From positions 5,638,001 to 5,702,000 of the forward strand of contig NZ_PHHE01000001.1 in NCBI RefSeq assembly GCF_002813455.1: 64,000 nt of DNA, in the 5' to 3' direction. Source of the stretch: Pseudomonas baetica. Lineage in GTDB: Bacteria > Pseudomonadota > Gammaproteobacteria > Pseudomonadales > Pseudomonadaceae. Shown here one piece after another: positions 33,144 through 41,867 of this stretch; positions within the stretch are counted from its first letter, which is position 1; the number at the start of each line of letters is the position of its first letter. A model generated the notes under the pieces. It worked only from the letters and a program-made list of their open reading frames with translations. It was not told where the DNA came from and did not search any database. The translations under genes and the position numbers were made by a program.

Positions 33144-34353
33144 GCCGGGCAAGACCGGCAGCTTGATGCCTGTTGAAGCAGCATTGGCGCGGCTGATGGA
33201 AATGGCTGAGGCATCGCCGATTGTCGAGCATGAATATTTGTCGCTGGCGCAGGCGCAAGGGCGGGTGCTGGCTGATGATCTGATCTCGACCCTCGATCTG
33301 CCACCCTGGCCCAACAGCGCAATGGATGGCTATGCCTTGCATCTGGCCGACTGGACCGGTGAGCCGATGCCGGTCACTCAAAAAGTCTTCGCCGGGCAGG
33401 CTCCCGAGCCTTTGAAACCCGGTACGTGTGCGCGGATTTTCACCGGGGCCCCCGTGCCTTCCGGTGCCGACTGTGTAGAAATGCAGGAAAACGCCGAGGT
33501 CCAGGCCGATGGCCGCGTGCGCTTCATAGAGGCCATTTCAGTTGGACAGAACATCCGCGCGCAAGGCCAGGAAACCACCGTCGGCGAGTTGATTCTGCAG
33601 GCCGGGACCCGGCTTGGCCCGATTGAGTTGGGGTTGTCCGCATCGCTGGGCTGCGCCGGGCTGAATGTAGTGCGCAAGGTTCGCGTAGCGGTGATTTCCA
33701 CCGGCGATGAACTGGTCGAGCCGGGCCAGACCCTGGGGCCCGGGCAGATCTATAACAGCAATCGAGTCGTGCTGTGCAACTGGTTGCAACGGCTCGGTTG
33801 CGACGTGGTCGATGCCGGGATTCTTCCCGATGACCTGGCCATTACCCGCGAACGGCTGGGAGAGTTGCAGGATGTTGACCTGATCCTTTCCACGGGTGGC
33901 GTTTCTGTCGGCGAAGCTGACTTTCTCGGGATCGCCTTACGCGAAGAGGGTGAACTCGCACTGTGGAAGCTGGCGATCAAACCCGGGAAACCGTTGACGG
34001 TAGGTCACTTTCGCGGTGTGCCGGTGATTGGTTTGCCCGGCAATCCGGCGTCGACTCTGGTGACCTTCGCCCTGCTGGCCCGCCCCTATCTGCTGCGCCG
34101 CCAGGGCGTCACTGATCTTGAACCGTTGAAATTCCCTGTGCCTGCCGGCTTCGCGTGGCCTCAAGCCGGTAACAGACGCGAATATTTGCGCGCACGCCTG
34201 GAGCAAGGGCAGGCAATCATTTACCGCAATCAAAGTTCAGGTGTCCTGCGCAGTGCCGCCTGGGCCGACGGGCTGGTAGAGGTTCTGGAGGGGCAAACGC
34301 TTGAGGCCGGAGAGTTGGTGAACTTCATCCCGCTGAGTGATCTGCTGGGCTGA
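33127..34353 (+). CDS. moeA: Molybdopterin molybdenumtransferase MoeA
   Basis: A 408-residue enzyme that inserts molybdate into adenylylated molybdopterin. Visible motifs are PPWPNSAMDGYAL (domain I), FTGAPVPSGAD, ISTGDELVEPG, LSTGGVSVGEADF (MPT-binding domain) and GLPGNPAST, then the C-terminal beta domain. The GTG at 33127 is the likely start, inside the end of moaB; an in-frame ATG at 33166 (MPVEAALARLM) is the alternative. Together with moaB and the divergent mobA it supplies cofactor to molybdoenzymes such as formate dehydrogenase or nitrate reductase. Confidence 0.92.
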   Translation: MNPVGKPGKTGSLMPVEAALARLMEMAEASPIVEHEYLSLAQAQGRVLADDLISTLDLPPWPNSAMDGYALHLADWTGEPMPVTQKVFAGQAPEPLKPGTCARIFTGAPVPSGADCVEMQENAEVQADGRVRFIEAISVGQNIRAQGQETTVGELILQAGTRLGPIELGLSASLGCAGLNVVRKVRVAVISTGDELVEPGQTLGPGQIYNSNRVVLCNWLQRLGCDVVDAGILPDDLAITRERLGELQDVDLILSTGGVSVGEADFLGIALREEGELALWKLAIKPGKPLTVGHFRGVPVIGLPGNPASTLVTFALLARPYLLRRQGVTDLEPLKFPVPAGFAWPQAGNRREYLRARLEQGQAIIYRNQSSGVLRSAAWADGLVEVLEGQTLEAGELVNFIPLSDLLG

Positions 34354-34413
34354 GCAGTTTGCCTGGAGAGCGCAGGCGGCGGTTGATGACAGCCGCCCCT
34401 GCACTCAAGGCAA

Positions 34414-34608
34414 TCAATGGCCGATCAGTGTGACAAGCTGATCAAACCGGCTGTTGGCCACCCATCCCAGCAGACCCATAGCCACGGCGGCAGCTCCTGC
34501 CGAATAGGCAAGTCGGTGCTTGATCGATTTGACGTCAGTCCTGACTTCGTCCATATCCCGGCGAATGTACTTGAGGTGGGTTTCCAGCTCGGCGAAACGC
34601 GGTTCCAT
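34414..34608 (-). CDS. Small coiled-coil membrane protein
   Basis: A 64-residue protein: a charged helical region (EPRFAELETHLKYIRRDMDE, about 2-21) followed by a single membrane helix (LAYSAGAAAVAMGLLGWVAN, about 33-52). The layout resembles short XhlA-like or phage-holin-associated proteins but I cannot assign a family. The ATG at 34608 has GGAG at ideal spacing. The frame continues upstream to an ATG at 34806, adding 66 residues rich in Ala, Pro and Arg, so a longer form is possible. Confidence 0.55.
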   Translation of the reverse strand: MEPRFAELETHLKYIRRDMDEVRTDVKSIKHRLAYSAGAAAVAMGLLGWVANSRFDQLVTLIGH

Positions 34609-35039
34609 ATCTATTTCTCCAGTGGCTTTGGCGCTGTGTCTGAAATCATTTTTCGGTGCGGCTCGACCTTCGGCGACAGGCGCTACCGGACTCACTGGTT
34701 TTCTGGCTTCAGGGCTTCGCATGAAAACATCCGCCTGCTGGTTCAATTCCACACTTGCGGCCGAAGCCCTCATTCGATCTGTCGAGCACCGTGAAGGTGT
34801 ATCCACTCATTACATTCACATCCTTGTGTGTTGTCAGATTGGCGATCAATATCGCCGGCACACGGTGAACCACTGGCATAGTCAGGTCAATTAAGCCGAT
34901 TCCTCTTGTTTTGTAAGAAAAAATACCGCCCTGTAGGACGAGCGAGCCAGCTGCTTGAATTAATTGTGATTCTTGCGGCTTTTTTCTGAGCTGTAATGGT
35001 CAAGATGTTTCATACCCATTCAATGCGAGAGTGACCGTT
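34609..35039. other. Interval without a firm gene
   Basis: The first 200 bases may encode the N-terminal extension of the small membrane protein on the minus strand (to 34806). The remaining 230 bases are AT-richer and hold no coding frame; they should contain the promoter of the lipid kinase gene. GAGAGTGAC precedes the ATG at 35040. Confidence 0.4.
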
Positions 35040-35957
35040 ATGAGTGAACACAGGGCGCTGTTGATTCTGCACGGCAAGCAGGCACTCAACGAAGCGGTGC
35101 GTGCTGCCGTCGAAAGCAAGCGCGAGCAGGGCTGGGAGTTGGCGGTAAGGCTGACCTGGGAGGCGGGGGACGCCCAGCGTCTGGTGGAGGAAGCGTTGGC
35201 GCAGGGCTTCACGCGAATCATCGCCGGGGGCGGCGATGGCACCTTGCGTGACATTGCCGAAGCGCTGGCCAAGCACCCGCGTAAAGCCAGTCTGGTGCTG
35301 TTGCCGCTGGGCACGGCCAACGATTTTTCCCGCGCGGCGGGTGTTCCGCTGGAGCCCGCCGAGGCTTTGGCGTTGCTGGATACACCGCCCTCTGCCATCG
35401 ACTTGGGTGAGGTGGGCGGGCAGATCTTTCTCAATATGGCCACGGGTGGCTTTGGCAGTCAGGTCACGGCCAATACCTCGGAGGACCTGAAAAAAGTCCT
35501 CGGCGGCGCGGCTTATCTGTTTACCGGTCTATCCCGCTTCAGCGAATTGCATGCTGCCTATGGCGAGTTGCAGGGGCCGGATTTCCACTGGTGTGGGGAA
35601 CTGCTGGCGCTGGGCATCGGTAACGGTCGCCAGGCCGGGGGAGGGCATGTGTTGTGTCCGAATGCGCTGGTGGATGACGGCCTCCTGGACATCAGTATCT
35701 TGCCGGCACCGCAGGAGCTGGTAGGCACGCTGAAGAATCTGCTCAGCGACGGCTTCGGGATCGACAACATGTTTGTCCGAGCCCGGTTGCCGTGGGTCGA
35801 GATCAAGGTCGCAGAGGGCCTGTACATCAACCTTGACGGCGAGCCGCTGGAGGGCGAAAGCATGCGCTTCGAGGCGCGTTCAGCGGCGATAGAGGTGCAC
35901 CTGCCGCCGAACTCACCACTGTTGAGCGGCAGGCCATCTGTCAATCATCAAGACTGA
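35040..35957 (+). CDS. yegS: YegS-type lipid kinase (DAGK catalytic domain)
   Basis: A 305-residue diacylglycerol-kinase-fold enzyme of the YegS family, which phosphorylates phosphatidylglycerol in vitro. The nucleotide motif IIAGGGDGTLRDIAEAL lies at about 60-76 and PLGTANDFSRAAG at about 90-102; the second domain has MATGGFGSQV and LCPNALVDDGLLDI. The ATG at 35040 (MSEHRALL) is preferred to a start three codons earlier because of its ribosome binding site. Its last 17 bases overlap the end of the convergent response regulator gene. Confidence 0.9.
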   Translation: MSEHRALLILHGKQALNEAVRAAVESKREQGWELAVRLTWEAGDAQRLVEEALAQGFTRIIAGGGDGTLRDIAEALAKHPRKASLVLLPLGTANDFSRAAGVPLEPAEALALLDTPPSAIDLGEVGGQIFLNMATGGFGSQVTANTSEDLKKVLGGAAYLFTGLSRFSELHAAYGELQGPDFHWCGELLALGIGNGRQAGGGHVLCPNALVDDGLLDISILPAPQELVGTLKNLLSDGFGIDNMFVRARLPWVEIKVAEGLYINLDGEPLEGESMRFEARSAAIEVHLPPNSPLLSGRPSVNHQD

Positions 35958-36600
35958 TGATCTGCTCACGTACCGCAAACAGCACCAGGCCTGCCACATC
36001 GTAGATCTGCAGACGCTTCATGATCTGCGAGCGGTGGGTCTCGACTGTTTTGATGCTCAAACCCAGACCATTGGCGATTTCCCGGGTGGATTTGCCACGC
36101 ACGATCAGGCGCAGGATTTCCAGCTGGCGCGCCGTCAGATTGTGCGAGTCGGCAACTTCGGGCTGCTGCTTCTGGTTGCGGATCAGGGCCTGGTTGATCA
36201 CCGTGTGAGCGATCGCCGGGCTCAGATAACGCTCATTGTTGCGTAAGGCTTCCAGCGCGTGCTCAAGTTCGGTGGCGGTGGTGTCCTTGAGCAGATAGCC
36301 ATGGGCACCAGACTCCAGCGCCTGCATGATCAGCGCCGGGTCTGTGTGCATCGACAGGATCAGCACCTTGCTCTGCGGACGTACCCGCTTGAGCCGTTGC
36401 AGGGCTTCCAGACCGCCGGTTTCCTTCATGGAAATATCCAGCAGCACGATATCGGGGTTCAGATGCTCGACCATTTCGAGCAACTGCGAGCCATCGCTGG
36501 CCTCGCCGATTACCGCGTAGCCGGGAATATCCAGTACCAGAGCGCGCACGCCGGCCCTGATCAGCGAGTGGTCATCCACCAGAAGTAAGTTACAAGTCAA
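35941..36600 (-). CDS. NarL/LuxR-family response regulator
   Basis: A 219-residue response regulator. The receiver has VDDH (9-11), phospho-acceptor Asp55 in IVLLDISMKETGG (Lys where most family members have Pro) and the conserved Lys in YLLKDTTATEL. The LuxR-type helix-turn-helix is at about 150-215 (LTARQLEILRLIVRGKSTRE, KTVETHRSQIMKRL). It overlaps the sensor kinase gene by four bases (ATGA) and is second in that operon. Target genes are unknown. Confidence 0.88.
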   Translation of the reverse strand: MTCNLLLVDDHSLIRAGVRALVLDIPGYAVIGEASDGSQLLEMVEHLNPDIVLLDISMKETGGLEALQRLKRVRPQSKVLILSMHTDPALIMQALESGAHGYLLKDTTATELEHALEALRNNERYLSPAIAHTVINQALIRNQKQQPEVADSHNLTARQLEILRLIVRGKSTREIANGLGLSIKTVETHRSQIMKRLQIYDVAGLVLFAVREQIISLDD

Positions 36601-37490
36601 CGCATAACCTTATTCGTACTGGCCCGCTCGAGTGCACGGGGCGCCCAGGGGAAAAGTGCTTCGATTTGTGTGCCTTTGCCCGGTTCGCTGGTGACCAGCA
36701 AAGTGCCGCCCAGTTGTTCGACCCGTTCGGCCATCCCGGCCATGCCCCGTTGTCCTTCGCGTCCCGGATCGGCAGCCGGAGCGAATCCCAGCCCGTCATC
36801 GCTGATTAGCAATGTCAGGCCTTGCGGTAGACGTTGTACGCGGATCAGCAGATTACGCGCCTGTGCATGGCGCAGGATATTGGTGACCGCCTCCTGGGCG
36901 ATGCGAAAGGCGGCGACCGCCATTTCTTCTGGAATGCCATTGAGGCGCTGCTGGCAATCGAGGCTCCAGTGCACTGAAGTATTGGCCAGTGTCTTGAGCA
37001 AATGTGCACGCAGGCTGGCTTCCAGGCCAAGGCTGGTCAATTGGCGCGGGTTGAGAATGGCGGAAACGTCGCGGACCTTGTTCAAGGTTTCTTCGAGCGT
37101 TTCGCAGAGTGTGGAGCATTGCGCTTGCAAATCTTCCGGCAAACGCCTTTTCAACCATTCGCTTTGCAGTTTGGCGGCCGTCAGCAACTGGCCTATGTCA
37201 TCGTGCAGTTCACGGCTGAGTCGGTGGCGTTCGTTTTCCTGGACTTCGAGCAAGCGGTCAGCAAGTTCCTGAGGCTGGAACTTGATGGATTTGCGTGATA
37301 AGCGATATTGCACCCAGACACACCCCGTGGCAGCGATGTTGACCAGCAGCAGCCCCAGGCTAAGTGGCGCAGACAGACCATAGGTCAGCAGGCTGCCAAG
37401 TGCTGCGACGACGCACAGGATGAGTGTGAACCGGCGTGCGTTTTCCCGGGAAGGTGGCCATGTAGTGAGTGACTTGAGGCTGGCGTACAT
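36597..37490 (-). CDS. NarX/DegS-type sensor histidine kinase (HisKA_3)
   Basis: A 297-residue kinase. Two membrane helices at about 21-39 and 44-62 with almost no periplasmic loop are followed by the dimerisation domain with phospho-His in RLSRELHDDIGQLLTAAKLQ (about residue 96). The HATPase_c domain has EAVTNILRHAQA, SDDGLGF and GQRGMAGMAERV. It partners the overlapping response regulator. Lack of a sensor domain suggests an intramembrane or accessory-protein signal. I use the ATG at 37490; the frame is open to 37568 and the ribosome binding site is weak for either. Confidence 0.85.
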   Translation of the reverse strand: MYASLKSLTTWPPSRENARRFTLILCVVAALGSLLTYGLSAPLSLGLLLVNIAATGCVWVQYRLSRKSIKFQPQELADRLLEVQENERHRLSRELHDDIGQLLTAAKLQSEWLKRRLPEDLQAQCSTLCETLEETLNKVRDVSAILNPRQLTSLGLEASLRAHLLKTLANTSVHWSLDCQQRLNGIPEEMAVAAFRIAQEAVTNILRHAQARNLLIRVQRLPQGLTLLISDDGLGFAPAADPGREGQRGMAGMAERVEQLGGTLLVTSEPGKGTQIEALFPWAPRALERASTNKVMR

Positions 37491-37979
37491 AACGGATGGA
37501 GCCAATGGATGTTCGCTGCGGGTAGACCGTCCGGAGGCTGGCAGGTCTCTGTCTGAAAATGCTGTCAATTATGTTATTGATTTCAACGCTGTGCAGTCAG
37601 CGATAGTCAATCGCCAACTTCGCTGGCGATCTGTCACTGAGATCACGGTGCCATTAATGAAGGCAACTAGCGGGCGGCATAATACCACTTAAGATACCGT
37701 TGGTCGCGCTCACTATATATATCCAGTGAGTCAGGAAATACGCCTTGCTGGACGCGGGTTCCATAAAGCAGAACAGCCGTTTTATTGTCTTTGATGAATA
37801 TCGATATTGCCTGAAGTCGGGTTGTTGCACACAGGCAAACCCTTAGGCCGGCGAGAAAAATCCGCGTGTTGTTTGTGTGAGTATTTAATTGGAATTGTCG
37901 CTTGCAGGTATGCGGCTACTCAAATGCGACATCCAGTTCCATGGTTTATGCACCCTGGCGATGCAATAAACACGTCGAT
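37491..37979. other. Gene-free interval, AT-rich
   Basis: About 490 bases with lower GC than the neighbours and no convincing gene. It should carry the promoter of the sensor kinase operon (minus strand). CTCACT...AGTGAG at 37709-37730 is an imperfect palindrome around an AT-rich core and could be a regulator site. Short forward frames (for example 37807-38040) do not look like real proteins. Confidence 0.4.
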
Positions 37980-38450
37980 TCAGGCCTGGCGCTCCGACCA
38001 GGATGCGATCGGCAGGGACTTGCTGGAAGCTGCGGGTTGAAACTGACGCTGACTGACTTGAAACGCGAAGGCCTCGATCAGGGCGTTCTGCTCGCTGCTA
38101 TCGAGGCTCAATTGCCCCGTGGTGTGATCAACCAGCTCAATCTGCCAAGCCATCAACGTGAAACAGTCCTGCAATGCCTCCAGCGCCTGAGCGTGCAAGT
38201 CGACGTAGTCCGGTGCGTGGTTGAGCAGGCTGTGGATGTGCAGGGAGAACTCGCAAACCGCCTCAAGTGCCAAGGCTTCGGCCCTGCTGGCGAGCTTGAG
38301 GAGGCTGGTGAGCATGCAGTCGATGGCGTCCTTGTCGTTGCTGATCAACTGCAAGTGACTGAGGCATTCTTCGGACTTGGCCAGGAGCCTTTCAGCCTCG
38401 ACAAGAAATTCGGGGAAGCGTTGTGCCCAGTCTTTACGATCGATCGGCAT
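37980..38450 (-). CDS. Uncharacterised helical protein
   Basis: A 156-residue predominantly alpha-helical, acidic protein that I do not recognise (begins MPIDRKDWAQRFPEFLVEAE). It has Leu-rich helices (LLAKSEECLSHLQLI, MLTSLLKLASRAEALALEAV, SLHIHSLLN) reminiscent of a four-helix bundle, but it lacks the HxxKG motif of an HPt domain. GGAGATAAGC before the ATG at 38450 supports that start over the open frame to 38633. It sits beside, and is divergent from, the chemotaxis gene cheV. A signalling accessory role is speculative. Confidence 0.6.
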   Translation of the reverse strand: MPIDRKDWAQRFPEFLVEAERLLAKSEECLSHLQLISNDKDAIDCMLTSLLKLASRAEALALEAVCEFSLHIHSLLNHAPDYVDLHAQALEALQDCFTLMAWQIELVDHTTGQLSLDSSEQNALIEAFAFQVSQRQFQPAASSKSLPIASWSERQA

Positions 38451-38904
38451 GCTTATCTCCACCGCGTCATGTCTGATGAGGGAATGCCGTGCGTGCCGAC
38501 GATCATGAACCGACGAGAGATCGCGCCCTGAGCTGCAAGAGCACAGGTTTTGGGTTTCAAGAGGATGTGTTTCCACTGAACTGCGATCACACACAATAGC
38601 CTGACTCCGTTCATGCAATGAGAATGGCGTCACATTAATGGCTATTGGATATTGCGAACATCAGGTTGGGCCTGATTGTGACTAGGGGAATCCCTTAGTC
38701 GCGGGAACCTGTGGCGCAAACCGAGGTCGCGCTGCAGAAAAAGGTAGCAGATGAAATCCGCAGCGCCAGTAAAGCATGATGTTAATATGACATCAATGGG
38801 TGGTTATGGCATTTTGATGGTGATTTTTACAGGGATCAAGATTCGTCATTGTCAGCCGATAAGCCCTGTTAGTGAATTCATCAGAACAAGCCCAGGAGTC
38901 ATTG
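38451..38904. other. Divergent control region upstream of cheV
   Basis: About 450 bases with no convincing gene. It holds a FliA-type promoter (38836-38862) for cheV and, at its left end, the promoter of the 156-residue protein. The rest is AT-rich and featureless to my eye. Confidence 0.45.
38836..38862 (+). promoter_or_regulatory. FliA (sigma-28) promoter of cheV
   Basis: TCAAG at 38836-38840 and GCCGATAA at 38855-38862, 14 bases apart, match the flagellar sigma-28 consensus of pseudomonads. The ATG of cheV is 43 bases downstream. Confidence 0.75.
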
Positions 38905-39840
38905 ATGGCCGGCATTCTCGACACGGTAGACCAACGCACGCAACTGGTGGGTGAGAATCGCCTGGAAATTCTCATGTTTCGACTGGCCGGGCGCCAATTG
39001 TTCGCGATTAACGTGTTCAAGGTTCAGGAAGTCCTGCAACTGCCGAAGTTGACCCTGATGCCCCAGCGGCACCCGTTTGTCTGCGGCGTGGTCAACTTGC
39101 GTGGGCAAACCCTGCCGGTGATCGACTTGTCCCAAGCCATCGGCATGCGTCCGCTGGTGCCGGGCCCCAACAGCACCATCATTGTCACTGAGTACAACCG
39201 TTCGGTGCAGGCCTTCCTGGTCGGCGGCGTTGACCGCATCGTCAACATGAACTGGGAAGCCATTCTGCCGCCGCCGACCAGCGCCGGACGTCAGCATTAC
39301 CTGACGGCGATCAGTAAGGTCGACGATCAGTTGGTGGAAATCATCGACGTCGAGAAAGTGCTTGCCGAAATCGTCCCGTACAACGCCAAGGTATCGCGCG
39401 AAAAGCTCGATGATCCGGTGCTGGAGCGAGCCCGCGGCCGCGAAGTGCTGTTGGTGGACGACTCCAACGTGGCCCTCTCGCAATTGCGCGACACCCTCGG
39501 CCAGCTCGGCGTGAAAATGCACATCGCCAGCGATGGTCTGAAGGCGCTGAACATGCTCAAGGCCTGGGCTGACACCGGCGTGAACATGACCGACAAACTG
39601 CTGATGATCTTCACCGACGCGGAAATGCCGGAAATGGACGGCTACCGTCTGACCACCGAAATTCGTAACGATCCGCGTCTGCGGGGTCTTTATGTGGTGC
39701 TGCACACTTCGCTGTCCGGCAGTTTCAACGACTCGATGGTGAAGAAGGTCGGCTGCGATAACTTCCTCTCCAAATTCCAGCCGGACAAGCTCGTCGACGT
39801 TGTGCGTCAGCGTCTGATGCTCGACGAAGTGCCGGCCTGA
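38905..39840 (+). CDS. cheV: Chemotaxis protein CheV
   Basis: A 311-residue chemotaxis coupling protein: a CheW-like domain (about 20-165; FAINVFKVQEVLQLPKLT, GVVNLRGQTLPVIDLSQAIG) linked to a CheY-like receiver (about 182-305; VLLVDDSNVALSQL, acceptor Asp in MIFTDAEMPEMDGYRL). It couples chemoreceptors to CheA, with phosphorylation tuning adaptation. AGGAG lies six bases before the ATG at 38905. It appears monocistronic, driven by a FliA-type promoter and closed by a hairpin. Confidence 0.93.
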   Translation: MAGILDTVDQRTQLVGENRLEILMFRLAGRQLFAINVFKVQEVLQLPKLTLMPQRHPFVCGVVNLRGQTLPVIDLSQAIGMRPLVPGPNSTIIVTEYNRSVQAFLVGGVDRIVNMNWEAILPPPTSAGRQHYLTAISKVDDQLVEIIDVEKVLAEIVPYNAKVSREKLDDPVLERARGREVLLVDDSNVALSQLRDTLGQLGVKMHIASDGLKALNMLKAWADTGVNMTDKLLMIFTDAEMPEMDGYRLTTEIRNDPRLRGLYVVLHTSLSGSFNDSMVKKVGCDNFLSKFQPDKLVDVVRQRLMLDEVPA

Positions 39841-39883
39841 TCACAACACCAACGCTTGTGTAGGCGCTGTGGAGTGAAACGAG

Positions 39884-39928
39884 GCTGCGATCTTTTGATC
39901 GTTAAGATCAAAATCAAAAGATCGCAGC
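39884..39928 (+). repeat. Long hairpin after cheV (extragenic palindrome)
   Basis: GCTGCGATCTTTTGAT pairs perfectly with ATCAAAAGATCGCAGC (16 bp). This is a frequent intergenic palindrome type in the P. fluorescens group and may end or protect the cheV transcript. Confidence 0.75.
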
Positions 39929-40030
39929 GTGCCGCAGCTCCTGCAGTGTCGTGCAGTATCCAGACTCAGCCTTTGATTCGCCAATCAAGCTCGTATAGGG
40001 TGGCCTTTTTTGCCCACCAGGGAGTTGGCC

Positions 40031-40837
40031 ATGCTGCGTCTGAGCGCGCTTTATCGTTACCCGTTGAAATCCGGCAAGGGCGAGGTTCTGCAAGAAATCG
40101 GCCTGGACAAGCTGGGCCTTGATGGCGATCGACGCTGGATGCTCGTGGACGAAGCCAGCGGCCGTTTCCTGACTCAGCGCGCCGAGGCGAGGATGAGCCA
40201 GTTGTCGGCACTGTGGAATGCGCACGGCGGACTGGTCCTGAGCGCGCCCGAACACGCGTCGATCGAAATCGCCTTGCCGGGCAATGACGCCGAACTGCGT
40301 GGCGTGACCATTTGGCGTGACACCTTGCGGGTGCCGGACGCTGGCGAGGAGGCGGCGAAATGGGTCAGCGACTTCATCGGTAAGCCGACCCGTCTGGTGC
40401 AAGTGCCGCTGGATCGCGCGCGGATGACCCAGGCAGGTTTCGGCAAGGACGACGACCAGGTTGCCTTCGCTGATGGTTTTCCATTGTTGTTGATCGGTGA
40501 AGCATCGCTGCAACACTTGTCACAACAGGTTGGACGGCCGCTGGAAATGCTGCGCTTTCGACCGAATCTGGTCATCGAAGGCAGTGACGCGTATGCCGAA
40601 GACAGCTGGAAACGCATTCGTATCGGCGAGGTCGAGTTCCGCGTGGTCAAGTCTTGCTCGCGTTGCATACTCACCACCATCGACCCGCATACCGGCGAGC
40701 GCAGTGCTGATCGCGAACCGCTGGCCACGCTGCAAAAGACGCGTGCGCAGGCTGATGGTGCGATGTTCGGGCAGAATCTGGTGAATGACAGCAATGGTCG
40801 ACTTGTGGTCGGGATGCCGGTGGAGATTCTCGAGTAA
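40031..40837 (+). CDS. MOSC-domain protein (YcbX/mARC-like)
   Basis: A 268-residue protein with the N-terminal beta-barrel (about 1-110; LSALYRYPLKSGKGEVLQEI, LGLDGDRRWMLVD) and the MOSC molybdenum-cofactor-binding domain (about 125-265; FRPNLVIEG, the metal-ligand Cys in CSRCILTTIDPHTGER). Such proteins reduce N-hydroxylated compounds using Moco and a small electron donor. The usual C-terminal ferredoxin domain of E. coli YcbX is missing, so a separate electron donor is needed. GGGAG precedes the ATG at 40031. Moco genes lie about 6 kb upstream. Confidence 0.85.
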   Translation: MLRLSALYRYPLKSGKGEVLQEIGLDKLGLDGDRRWMLVDEASGRFLTQRAEARMSQLSALWNAHGGLVLSAPEHASIEIALPGNDAELRGVTIWRDTLRVPDAGEEAAKWVSDFIGKPTRLVQVPLDRARMTQAGFGKDDDQVAFADGFPLLLIGEASLQHLSQQVGRPLEMLRFRPNLVIEGSDAYAEDSWKRIRIGEVEFRVVKSCSRCILTTIDPHTGERSADREPLATLQKTRAQADGAMFGQNLVNDSNGRLVVGMPVEILE

Positions 40838-40850
40838 CCCGTTAACGAGG

Positions 40851-40891
40851 CAAAAAAATGCCCGTGTTTTTAAACACGGGCATTTTTTATT
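40851..40891. terminator. Bidirectional terminator
   Basis: AAAAAATGCCCGTGTTT pairs with AAACACGGGCATTTTTT between the convergent MOSC and ppnP genes. Both strands end in T-runs. Confidence 0.92.
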
Positions 40892-40910
40892 GTGCTGCGA
40901 AAGCCGCGGA

Positions 40911-41195
40911 TTAACCGCGGTACTCGCACAGGTAAGCGGTGTCGACCGCGACTTTCAGCTGGAACTTGCTGTTGGCCGGTACGTTGAACTGGCTGCCGGC
41001 GACGAAGGTTTCCCAGTCGCTGCTGTCTGGCAGTTTGACGGTCAGAGCACCGGATACCACGTGCATGATTTCACGCTGGGCAGTGCCGAATTCGTATTCG
41101 CCCGGGGCCATGACGCCGATGGTCGCCGGACCTTCAGCGGTGCCAAAGGCGATCGACTTGACGGTGCCGTCGAAGTACTCGTTGACTTTAAACAT
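40911..41195 (-). CDS. ppnP: Pyrimidine/purine nucleoside phosphorylase PpnP
   Basis: A 94-residue cupin (DUF1255/YaiE) that phosphorolyses diverse nucleosides to base and ribose-1-phosphate. Family motifs are [34 protein letters not shown] and [13 protein letters not shown]. Length is typical. It stands alone between a bidirectional terminator and the exonuclease gene 70 bases upstream. Confidence 0.92.
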   Translation of the reverse strand: MFKVNEYFDGTVKSIAFGTAEGPATIGVMAPGEYEFGTAQREIMHVVSGALTVKLPDSSDWETFVAGSQFNVPANSKFQLKVAVDTAYLCEYRG

Positions 41196-41266
41196 GGGCG
41201 ATTCCTCGAAAAGGGCTAAAAAGTGGGGCGGCCAGTATGCACAAGGCGTTTAGCGCCGTCACGCCC

Positions 41267-41809
41267 CTAAAGCGGCAGAACCAGCGGTAGCAATCGCGCA
41301 GTGTTGCGCGCATCTTCCAGCGCCCGATGTTGCTGGCCACTGAACTGCATGCCGGCCAGTTGCAACGCGCCGTTGAGCCCCAGCGGCCGCTCCAGGCGCC
41401 GGGCTTTGGCGAAGCGTTGCTTGAGGTTCATGTGTGGCACCCGACTCAACACGCTGTCGAGTTGCAGCCGCTGCCATTCCTGCAGTAACTGTTTGCGATC
41501 GTAATCGCCCCAACTGGCCCAGCCTTCGAGGCGTGTCTGATGCTGGCCGAGCCAGCGCTCGAAGGCTGGCCAGACGTCCGTCAAGGGTTGCGCTGTGTCG
41601 ATATTGGCCTGGGTGATGTGCGTGAGCTCGCGACAGAAGGGCGTGAGCAACGGCCTCCGCGTCGGTTTGACGAAGCGTTGGAAGTGATCCTGTTCGCGCC
41701 CGGCACGGTCGACCAGCGTGGCGCCGATCTCGATAATTTCCATCTCTGTGACCGGCCAGCCACCCTCATCGGTGGTGGCTTCCAGATCTATGACCAGCCA
41801 GTGGGGCAT
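41267..41809 (-). CDS. DEDDh 3'-5' exonuclease (KapD/ERI-1-like)
   Basis: A 180-residue exonuclease of the RNase T/ERI-1 branch. ExoI has the D-x-E metal pair in WLVIDLEATTDEGG, ExoII is seen at GWASWGDYDRKQL, and ExoIII with the catalytic His and Asp is HRALEDARNTARLL. It probably trims RNA 3' ends; the substrate is not evident. It lies just downstream of the atu operon on the same strand (58-base gap) and might be read through from it. Confidence 0.85.
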   Translation of the reverse strand: MPHWLVIDLEATTDEGGWPVTEMEIIEIGATLVDRAGREQDHFQRFVKPTRRPLLTPFCRELTHITQANIDTAQPLTDVWPAFERWLGQHQTRLEGWASWGDYDRKQLLQEWQRLQLDSVLSRVPHMNLKQRFAKARRLERPLGLNGALQLAGMQFSGQQHRALEDARNTARLLPLVLPL

Positions 41810-41867
41810 CGCAGGGTTCCTGATTTCCGCGTCCTGATAGATCAGAGCGTAGTCAAATCCTGGCGAC

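Noticed and set aside
35941..36600. Lys in place of Pro after the phospho-acceptor motif of the NarL-type regulator
   Set aside because: The acceptor Asp, the acidic pair and the conserved Lys are all present. The Pro position varies in this family, so loss of function is not supported.
37807..38040. A 77-codon forward frame in the gap before the helical protein gene
   Set aside because: No ribosome binding site of quality, unusual composition, and partial overlap with the opposite-strand gene.
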